DNA of 35,854 bases from Candidatus Saccharimonadota bacterium (GTDB taxonomy: Bacteria > Patescibacteriota > Saccharimonadia > Saccharimonadales > AWTP1-31). Positions 6,513 to 13,387 of the stretch are shown in pieces. Numbering within the stretch: the first letter of the stretch is position 1; each line of letters begins with the position of its first letter. Below the pieces are notes generated by a model. The model saw nothing but the letters and a program-made list of their open reading frames with translations. It was not told where the DNA came from and did not search any database. The DNA lies in assembly GCA_026395435.1 (NCBI GenBank), contig JAPLYT010000014.1, positions 1-35,854 of the forward strand, in the 5' to 3' direction. A program made the translations under genes and the position numbers.

Positions 6513-6541
6513 ATTCTATGCTATTGCGGATAACTACTCAA
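6513..6541 (-). promoter_or_regulatory. Promoter of tRNA-Leu(CAG)
   Basis: Minus-strand TTGAGT and TAGAAT are 17 bases apart; the tRNA begins about 33 bases after the -10 box. The -35 box is identical to that of the tRNA-Leu(GAG) unit. Confidence 0.75.
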
Positions 6542-6553
6542 GAGAATGAAGAT

Positions 6554-8410
6554 TTATTTTTTGGGCTGGTTGGTTTCGCGGATCATCCAATTGTCGACGT
6601 TGTTGAGACGATCGGCACCGTTATTCATGACTTCTTGGTTAAAATTGAAAAGCGGGTCGCGCACGACATAGAGATATCGTGGTTGGTAGAGCGCTACTGC
6701 GGGTGCATCGTTGGTCCAAGCTTCTAAGAATGATTTGTACTTGATTACGCGGGCAGCATCTTCGCTTCGAGTCCGTCCTGCTTCGAGCGCTTTATCCGCT
6801 TGAACTGAGCCGTATTTGGAAAAGTTCAGGTGATTGGGCGACCGTAAATCTGCCTGAGAACTATGCCAGTAGGCGAAGACGTCTGGGTCGGGACCAATAG
6901 AAATTCCGTACAGTAACGCATCGTATGAATGCTGAGCAATGAGTGACTGCAACTCGTCATCTTTTTGAGGCGCAATGATCACATCGACACCAATCTTGGA
7001 CCATTGCTTCTTGAGCTCATCGGCGACGTTTTTGTATGAACTATTATCTTGGGTTGTAAGGATGTAGCTCAATTTTACTTTGTCTTTATAGCGGAAATTG
7101 TTCGTGCCAAGCTTCCACCCTGCTTCATCGAGCAACTTATTTGCTTGAACGATGTTGTTGGTCTTTTGGACGATTGCTGGGTCGTATCCTACTTGACCAC
7201 GGAGGAGCGGACTGTTGCTCGGCAGTACAGGACGTCCAATTTGATTCAGTACCTGCGACGTGTCTAGCCCATACGATAATGCCTGGCGGACTTTTGGATC
7301 ACTCAGAATATCAGCATTTGTTCTGAAGAATACCAGCACCTGGCTCGATAATGGAATGTTGTAGTCTCGGATTGATTGGTCGTCTTTAAATACATCGGGC
7401 ATGGAAGTTAAGCCTGCTGCAGCATTCAATTCTCGTTTCTTAAAGGCATCAACTAAATCTTGTTCTTTCTGAAATGATCGGACAATAAATTTATCGAGCT
7501 TTGGCGCACCACCGACATAGGATTCATTCGGTATAAGTGCGATGCGTTGCTGACGTTCTTCAGGTGTGTCGCCGGATACCTCGATAGCTTCCCACTTGAA
7601 TGGACCTGACCCAACCGGGCGATTGGTATTAAAGGCAACGGAGCGAAGCTGGCTGGCCGGGACACCTTTCAAAATGTGCTTCGGCACAATGCCATTTACC
7701 ATAGAGTACGGAAAAGCGCTGAGCAGGCTTGGAAGTTTGAATGTCACCGTGGTCGGATCGACAGCGGTCACCGTAATGCCCTGCCAGCTACTCGCCAGTG
7801 GTGATTTGGCGTCAGGGTTCTGAATGAGTGCATACGTAAATGCGACGTCGTCGGCAGTGAGCGGTTTGCCGTCGTGCCATTTGACATTTGGCTTGAGTTT
7901 GACGGTATAGGTCGTACCTCGTTCGTCAACCGTCCAGCCTGAGGCGATTTCACCTTCAAGCTTGTTCTTTTGATTGAATTTAAACAATCCTGAAAAAACG
8001 AGACGCTCTACGCTATTATCGACGCTACTAGCTGCATACAGTGGGCTGACATTGGTAAAAGATCCCAATATTCCTGCAGTGTATATACCGCCTTTGTCGG
8101 GACGAGATTCGAGATAGTTTGCTCCAAGCGCTTTTGTCTGGACGAGGACGCCACCAATCATAAAGACAAGTAACAATACCCATGACACAATAAAACGTTG
8201 CACCTGTGCGAGACGACTCAATCGGCGGAATAAGTGTTTCTCGAGCCCGTCTTCTGCCTGATAACCCAAGTCTTCGACCTGCTGTTGACTCCGCTTGAAT
8301 TTACGGCGCCATCTAAGACGCGTGCTACGATCTAACATGCTACGTGTCTTTCGAAAATTTGCTTGGAAGTATTTTTCTTGATCATAGATTAGTTGTGCCC
8401 ACGAACGCAA
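6554..8410 (-). CDS. Membrane-anchored oligopeptide ABC transporter substrate-binding protein
   Basis: From about residue 105 this 618-residue protein is a family 5 (DppA/OppA type) solute-binding protein: LKPNVKWHDGKPLTADDVAF is the hallmark, and SYGLDTSQV, VRQALSYG and a C-terminal RSPNHLNFSKYG region follow. Such proteins capture peptides outside the membrane for an ABC importer. The N-terminus is odd: about 70 basic, helical residues come before a single membrane segment (about 72-92), with no lipobox cysteine, so the binder is held by a type II anchor. The start chosen is TTG at 8410, directly after an in-frame stop; an in-frame ATG at residue 25 is the alternative. No permease or ATPase gene is in the window. 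SecG lies 25 bp upstream. Confidence 0.88.
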   Translation of the reverse strand: MRSWAQLIYDQEKYFQANFRKTRSMLDRSTRLRWRRKFKRSQQQVEDLGYQAEDGLEKHLFRRLSRLAQVQRFIVSWVLLLVFMIGGVLVQTKALGANYLESRPDKGGIYTAGILGSFTNVSPLYAASSVDNSVERLVFSGLFKFNQKNKLEGEIASGWTVDERGTTYTVKLKPNVKWHDGKPLTADDVAFTYALIQNPDAKSPLASSWQGITVTAVDPTTVTFKLPSLLSAFPYSMVNGIVPKHILKGVPASQLRSVAFNTNRPVGSGPFKWEAIEVSGDTPEERQQRIALIPNESYVGGAPKLDKFIVRSFQKEQDLVDAFKKRELNAAAGLTSMPDVFKDDQSIRDYNIPLSSQVLVFFRTNADILSDPKVRQALSYGLDTSQVLNQIGRPVLPSNSPLLRGQVGYDPAIVQKTNNIVQANKLLDEAGWKLGTNNFRYKDKVKLSYILTTQDNSSYKNVADELKKQWSKIGVDVIIAPQKDDELQSLIAQHSYDALLYGISIGPDPDVFAYWHSSQADLRSPNHLNFSKYGSVQADKALEAGRTRSEDAARVIKYKSFLEAWTNDAPAVALYQPRYLYVVRDPLFNFNQEVMNNGADRLNNVDNWMIRETNQPKK

Positions 8411-8435
8411 TTACTGCGTTATCAATTTATGTATG

Positions 8436-8648
8436 TTAGACAAGAATACCGAGGATCAGCGAAACACCGAAAATGATAACCATCAGGATGGTGATTTCAT
8501 GCAATGTCTTATCTGAGCCACGACGGACGCTGTTTACTTCACCGCCGCCGCCGAGACCAGCGCCGAGTGACGCACCCCTGGTCTGAAGAAGGATAAGTAT
8601 TGTCGAAAGAAGCATCGAACCAATAGTAATGTAATTAAAAATGTTCAT
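8436..8648 (-). CDS. secG: Preprotein translocase subunit SecG
   Basis: The 70-residue protein has two hydrophobic segments (about residues 5-22 and 52-69) flanking a glycine-rich loop (SLGAGLGGGGEV), the classical SecG layout. SecG joins SecYE in the membrane and eases SecA-driven protein export. The length is typical. GGAAG lies just before the ATG, and the start overlaps the end of the holin-like gene by 4 bases (ATGA), so the two are translationally coupled. The anchored peptide-binding protein follows. Confidence 0.9.
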   Translation of the reverse strand: MNIFNYITIGSMLLSTILILLQTRGASLGAGLGGGGEVNSVRRGSDKTLHEITILMVIIFGVSLILGILV

Positions 8649-9007
8649 CGTTCTTCCATTATAGTGGTCACCAGATAATTCACCAAACCAATTACCATTC
8701 CAGCCAGCATAGCCGCCCCAAAATTGGTGACATGGAGCGGCGCATAGAGTTTACTCACCAGCATGACCATGAGGCCATTGATGACAATCATGAAGAGTCC
8801 GAGACTAAATAAAATTGCTGGCAAGGATAAGATGATGACAATGGGTTTAATGATAGCGTTCATCAAGGCCAAAATGAGACCAGACACGATTATAACTCCA
8901 AGTCGACGATCGTAATTGATACCGTCACCTAATAGTGCAGCTGCGACCCAAAGACCGAGACCACAGACGAACCAACGAATTAGAAAACGGGATACCGAAT
9001 TTTTCAT
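8645..9007 (-). CDS. Four-TM holin-like membrane protein (Phage_holin_4_2 family)
   Basis: The 120-residue protein has four hydrophobic segments and the pattern LGVIIVSGLILALMNAIIKP, characteristic of the PF04020 family (YvlD-like, annotated as phage holin superfamily IV). Despite the name, chromosomal members are not known to lyse cells; envelope-stress roles have been proposed. The gene begins 17 bp after pepP. A TACAAT box (9019-9024) ends 11 bases before the ATG, so a separate short-leader transcript is possible. It overlaps secG by 4 bases. Confidence 0.8.
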   Translation of the reverse strand: MKNSVSRFLIRWFVCGLGLWVAAALLGDGINYDRRLGVIIVSGLILALMNAIIKPIVIILSLPAILFSLGLFMIVINGLMVMLVSKLYAPLHVTNFGAAMLAGMVIGLVNYLVTTIMEER

Positions 9008-9024
9008 AGCTTGTGCTTATTGTA

Positions 9025-10245
9025 TCACAATTCGATTGGAATATTTTTTGAGAGAATGGTGTAGCCTTTGTCGGTTATGACCACATCGTCTTCGATACGT
9101 ACCCCAAAACCTTCTTCGGGGATATAAATACCGGGCTCAACCGTAATGACCATTCCTGATTCGAGCGGACGATCGTAATCCATAGGATCATGGACATCAA
9201 GCCCCATACTATGGGATGTCGAGTGCGGGAAATACTTGGCAACAGATTCGTCATCAATCATTTTGATCAGCCCCAATTCGCGCAACTTTTCACCCATAAA
9301 CTGATGAATTTTTTTCTCGTTTTCGCGGAGTTTGGCACCTGGAGCTATGAGTGAAAAGGCATATTCCTGCACATCTCGAACAGTCTGATGGACAATACGG
9401 TTCCTTTTTGAAGGTTCTCCGACAGAAAATACACGAGTGATGTCGGCGGCGTAGTGATCAAATTCTGCGCCAACGTCTAGCAATAGCCATCCATTTTCTA
9501 TTTCTGAATTATTGGCTTGGTAATGTAAGATCGCCGAGTTTGCGCCGCTGGCTACAATTGGTTCAAATGAATGACCGCGGGCCCCGCGAGATCGAAAACC
9601 ATGGATCAAATCGGCTTCGATTTGATATTCAAACTGGTACTTGTCTCTTTTTTTGGCAATACTTTTGATCGTCTTGGCTGTAATATCGATAGCCTTTTTT
9701 ATAGCCTCAAGCTCAACAGGTTGCTTCACGGAGCGCATTAGTACCAGATGCTGACGAATATCGAGTAGTGTGACCTCAGAATTATATGATTTAATCTCTG
9801 CGATCAAAGCCCCTCGTGCAGGATTAACAAAAAAGCCGTAATGGTCAGAATACGCAGATTGGGCTCCGACTGTAGCCACATGCTTAACTTTCTTCAGTCT
9901 ACTGCCAAGCTTTTTCCAGCCCACTTTGGATTCATAAATATCTTTAATGCCGGATCTGCCCTGTATTTCATCCAAATCGCGAGGTTCATTAAAAACAGCC
10001 TCATGGGGGCTAATTTCAGGCATAATGAGGTATTCGTTGTCTTTATCAATTACAAGCTTTACGTCAGGCAAATCAATGCCTGTCAGATACCAAAAGCTGC
10101 TGTCTTGGCGGAATGGGTAATAATTGTCGCCGTTTCTCTGGAGAAGCCCATGTGCGGTCAGAACAATGGGCGCCGTTCCCTGGAAAAGGGTTCGTAGTCG
10201 TTGTCTGTTTCCCGCAAAAAATTCACTCTCAAAGCTATCTTTCAT
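9025..10245 (-). CDS. pepP: Xaa-Pro aminopeptidase (M24B)
   Basis: This 406-residue protein has an N-terminal AMP_N domain (residues 1-130) and a pita-bread M24 metallopeptidase domain. The five metal ligands are visible: Asp in LLLDVGAEFD, Asp in AADITRVF, His in HSMGLDVHD, Glu in TVEPGIYIP and Glu in GVRIEDDVVI. The enzyme releases N-terminal residues preceding proline and acts in the cytosol on imported peptides, which fits the peptide-binding protein encoded downstream. A TATACT box ends 11 bases before the ATG and no Shine-Dalgarno is seen, so the leader is only a few bases long. Confidence 0.92.
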   Translation of the reverse strand: MKDSFESEFFAGNRQRLRTLFQGTAPIVLTAHGLLQRNGDNYYPFRQDSSFWYLTGIDLPDVKLVIDKDNEYLIMPEISPHEAVFNEPRDLDEIQGRSGIKDIYESKVGWKKLGSRLKKVKHVATVGAQSAYSDHYGFFVNPARGALIAEIKSYNSEVTLLDIRQHLVLMRSVKQPVELEAIKKAIDITAKTIKSIAKKRDKYQFEYQIEADLIHGFRSRGARGHSFEPIVASGANSAILHYQANNSEIENGWLLLDVGAEFDHYAADITRVFSVGEPSKRNRIVHQTVRDVQEYAFSLIAPGAKLRENEKKIHQFMGEKLRELGLIKMIDDESVAKYFPHSTSHSMGLDVHDPMDYDRPLESGMVITVEPGIYIPEEGFGVRIEDDVVITDKGYTILSKNIPIEL

Positions 10246-10322
10246 TGCAAGAGCTCAGTATACCACGGGCAGACATGTGAAAGAACTATGTGTCGTTCAC
10301 GACAGCGGCCATCAAAATGACT

Positions 10323-10778
10323 TTAGCTATATTTTACGAGTTCACTCTGTAGCACCACTCGTGCAAGATCAGCACCTCCGCGGTAGCGACGTTCTTCACG
10401 AACACATTCAATGATACTTCTTCCATCAAGTCCAAGATCGCGCCGACTGATAAATTGCGCCATATTATTTACCGTCGTACGTCCTGTTGCTACTTCGGGT
10501 AAAACGGTATTAAGCCAAAGGTCAACGACTGGCTGACTAACCCTTGGTCGTTCACCAATTACCTCAAACTGAGACATAGGATACACCACCAAAAGTGATT
10601 GCTCGGTAGGGTGCTCTGCTTGGGCATAGACAAGACCACTGATGACATCGTCTTCTAAATAGAAATCGCGGGATAGCACTTGACGTGTTGTAAGGTCGCC
10701 AAGAGAAGCAACCGCCTCGTCATAGGAAAAGTGCGGAAGAATTGGCTCAAAATCAAATGTGTTTTCTATCGCTGACAT
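10323..10778 (-). CDS. Hypothetical protein, 151 aa
   Basis: I do not recognise this family. The 151-residue product is acidic at the start and has no signal peptide or membrane segment, so it is likely cytosolic. It shows mixed alpha/beta character and a charged stretch near the end (REERRYRGG). Coding is supported by its length, its position in a gap between uvrC and pepP and a TATACT box 11 bases before the ATG. There is no Shine-Dalgarno, as for other first genes here. It shows no evident relation to the other 151-residue orphan at 22709-23164. Confidence 0.65.
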   Translation of the reverse strand: MSAIENTFDFEPILPHFSYDEAVASLGDLTTRQVLSRDFYLEDDVISGLVYAQAEHPTEQSLLVVYPMSQFEVIGERPRVSQPVVDLWLNTVLPEVATGRTTVNNMAQFISRRDLGLDGRSIIECVREERRYRGGADLARVVLQSELVKYS

Positions 10779-10802
10779 ATGATTATTTTAGTATAAAATA
10801 AC

Positions 10803-12299
10803 TTAATTGTCAATATGCTGTATGAGCGTATGGACAGCTTTTGCTTTTTTATGACCTATAACGTCAGTAAGCTCCGCCACACTTGCCTGTTGGATGCCCC
10901 GAAGGCTGCCGAAAGTTCGGATGAGTTTTTTACGGGTGAGAGGTCCAATGCCTGGGATGTCATCGAGCAGACTGGTGGTCTGGCGAGAGCGCTTCAGGAC
11001 ACTATGATAACTGACCGCAAAGCGGTGTGATTCATCACGAATACGTTGAAGGAGTTTAATAACATTGCTAGTATTCGGGACGTCAACAAGCGTGAAGTCT
11101 TCACTAACCCTGCTGAAACCCCGCAATTTCAGGATATGTTTGTGACTAAGATGCGTATATGGCCAATCATTTCTGACCACAATTTCTTCGTGCTTTTTGG
11201 CCAGACCTATGGCTGGTATTTTGATGTCTTTCTCACGAAGCACTGATAATGCGGCTTCGAGTTGACCCTTGCCGCCGTCGATAAGAAGTAGGTTGGGCAT
11301 ACCCCAGGCTTTGATATTTTTCTCACTAAAGCGCCGTGTCATGGTCTCGCGCATATGCTCGAAGTCGTCATTGTTCTGTTTAACTGATTTGAACTTGCGA
11401 TATTCTGCCTTGTCGGCCACGCCGTTGACGAAGATGACCATGCTAGCCACGACGTCCGTTCCACTCATGTGGCTTATATCGTACCCTTCAATTCTGCGTG
11501 GTGCTTTATCGAGACCAAGTAGTTCAGTCAGTTCGATCAGCGCATGGTCTTTAGATAGGTCCATAAATTCTTTGTCGCTGAAGAGCACCCGTCGATCGAG
11601 CTCTTGCAAGGCTCGTACCTGATCGCGGAGTGTAGCTGCTTGTTCAAAATCAGCATGTTTGGACGCTCGCTTCATATCGGCTTCGAGCTCACGCATGATA
11701 GTAATTCGCTGTCCTTCCAAGACACGAACCAATTTTCTGAGTGTTATCTTGTAGGCGTTTGAATCGAGCGTGCCCGTTTCGGGACCTGGACATAAATGCA
11801 AATGAACCAACAAACAAGCCCTTGAAGGCAAAGAAGTATGCGTAGAATACGGAAATATTTTGCGCAAAAATCTAAGCGCTCGGCGAAGCGCGATGGTATT
11901 GAGAAATGGACCGTAATAGGTCGCCCCGTCATCAAGCGGACGCCGAGTAGTGGTGACGCTTGGATAGTCATTTTTGAAGTCTATCCGCACGTAGCTCTGG
12001 CTTTTATCATCGCGGAGCAGAATATTATAGCGAGGCATGTATCGACGAACCAGCTCTGCTTCCAGAAACAAGGCTTCGAATTCACTTTCAACTTCTTGCC
12101 AATCGGTATCAACGATTTCACTAACAAGTAATTCTGTTTTTGGGTCACGATTTCGAGATTTCTGGAAATACTGCCGAACCCGATTTTTGAGCACGGCTGC
12201 CTTACCCACATAGATGATCTCACCGGTTTTATCCTTATGGAAATAAACTCCAGGAGTACTGGGCAAGGTTTTTAATTTGGCTTCAAGCTGCTTATTCAC
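10803..12299 (-). CDS. uvrC: Excinuclease ABC subunit C (short form)
   Basis: UvrC makes the 3' and 5' incisions in nucleotide excision repair. The 498-residue protein has the GIY-YIG nuclease at 1-95 (PGVYFHKDKTGEIIYVGKA), a UVR helix pair (about 205-240, FEQAATLRDQ), the RNase H-like nuclease with EGYDISHMSGT, LLIDGGKGQLEA and RDESHRFAV, and C-terminal helix-hairpin-helix motifs (IPGIGPLTRKKLI). It is about 100 residues shorter than E. coli UvrC. Of the four cysteines reported to bind an iron-sulfur cluster in E. coli UvrC, only two equivalents remain (RACLL, LCPGP). The start is GTG, 6 bases after TATACT, so the message is probably leaderless. UvrA lies at 23264-26074; uvrB is not in the window. 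Confidence 0.93.
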   Translation of the reverse strand: MNKQLEAKLKTLPSTPGVYFHKDKTGEIIYVGKAAVLKNRVRQYFQKSRNRDPKTELLVSEIVDTDWQEVESEFEALFLEAELVRRYMPRYNILLRDDKSQSYVRIDFKNDYPSVTTTRRPLDDGATYYGPFLNTIALRRALRFLRKIFPYSTHTSLPSRACLLVHLHLCPGPETGTLDSNAYKITLRKLVRVLEGQRITIMRELEADMKRASKHADFEQAATLRDQVRALQELDRRVLFSDKEFMDLSKDHALIELTELLGLDKAPRRIEGYDISHMSGTDVVASMVIFVNGVADKAEYRKFKSVKQNNDDFEHMRETMTRRFSEKNIKAWGMPNLLLIDGGKGQLEAALSVLREKDIKIPAIGLAKKHEEIVVRNDWPYTHLSHKHILKLRGFSRVSEDFTLVDVPNTSNVIKLLQRIRDESHRFAVSYHSVLKRSRQTTSLLDDIPGIGPLTRKKLIRTFGSLRGIQQASVAELTDVIGHKKAKAVHTLIQHIDN

Positions 12300-12328
12300 C
12301 CTTACAGTATACCGGTAAACGGCTCTGT

Positions 12329-13387
12329 TTACTTGTCAGACGTCAAGACTGCTGTTATGTCTTGGGCTTCACACGATGATACTTTTACCATATCAATAGT
12401 TACTTTGGCATCTGTTGTAGCTTTTTGTGATTTTGTAATTTCATCGATTGTACGTTTGATTTCAGCGATACCTCCGTCTGAATCTTGAAAATCAAAGGAT
12501 ACATCCACTAGTTTTCGGTCGATTTGACGTGAAGATGCTATCTGGTTTGCGATAGATATACTCAGTAATTTTTGAATATCAGAACCATCATCATTGGCTT
12601 TATTGATGATGCATTCTCCGATCCTTTGGGAGGTCGCTTTGAGTAACTGTCCAGCTAGCAGAACAGGCACGTTTTCGGGGCTGTCCTTCTTTTCTTTGCC
12701 GTGCTTTTGCTTGCAAAGATTAGGTGATGCACCGGCTTCGGAGAGAAGTGGCTCGTCCAGTGGGAGTCCAAGCTTTGGTTCGGCAAATCCGGTGACACTG
12801 GCCTTAACCCGATTGCCTTCACGACTCACACGGATATTACTTGTTTCGGCTACCAATATTCCACTGAGTGAAACATTATTTTGGGAAACTTTTTCAACAC
12901 AGTCTGCAATGACAGGGTGATGAAGCGTCCGCACCAAATTAATATCGAGCGTACTGTTGATATCGGCCGAAACAATTCCTGAATATTCCGTTACATCACT
13001 ATGAATGTTCTTTATCCCTGCTGTTAGCTCAGTGTGACCTCGACCAAATGGATGAAAGTCGGGTAGCTCAAGTCCCATATCAGTCGCAATAGTTACGGCT
13101 CCCATGACCGCAAGTACTGCTACGCTCAATTTTGCTGCTCTTCGAACGCCGGGGAAACGCTTGTCTTCACTTACTGTTCGTGGCTCAGATATTTTTATTC
13201 GTTCTCGACGAGGAGCCTTTGCTACTCGAATTTTTAGAGGCTCTTCATGAATTCGAATATTCTCCGCCTGCATTTCAAAGTCTTCATTATTTTCTAATAT
13301 TTCTTCTGTTCTGGGGTGAGGGGGCATGCTGACAGTAGCTCCATCTTCAATCCCATATCCTCTAATTGGTATCTGTCGTTCTTCCAT
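12329..13387 (-). CDS. Hypothetical membrane-anchored protein
   Basis: This 352-residue protein has a polar, charged N-terminus of about 84 residues, one membrane segment (about 85-104, LSVAVLAVMGAVTIATDM) and an outer part of about 240 residues. The outer part reads like a beta-rich repeat with VSLSGILVAET and SREGNRVKASVTGF, and has a few cysteines. I cannot name a family; a DUF4230-like fold is possible but not shown. It starts within the stop codon of the 910-residue hydrolase (TAATG overlap) and has AAGGAG 7 bases before the ATG, so it is coupled to that gene and probably works with it at the cell surface. Confidence 0.7.
   Translation of the reverse strand: MEERQIPIRGYGIEDGATVSMPPHPRTEEILENNEDFEMQAENIRIHEEPLKIRVAKAPRRERIKISEPRTVSEDKRFPGVRRAAKLSVAVLAVMGAVTIATDMGLELPDFHPFGRGHTELTAGIKNIHSDVTEYSGIVSADINSTLDINLVRTLHHPVIADCVEKVSQNNVSLSGILVAETSNIRVSREGNRVKASVTGFAEPKLGLPLDEPLLSEAGASPNLCKQKHGKEKKDSPENVPVLLAGQLLKATSQRIGECIINKANDDGSDIQKLLSISIANQIASSRQIDRKLVDVSFDFQDSDGGIAEIKRTIDEITKSQKATTDAKVTIDMVKVSSCEAQDITAVLTSDK

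Noticed and set aside
8645-9007. Prophage holin
   Set aside because: The family name is historical; the neighbours are secG and pepP and no phage gene is present.
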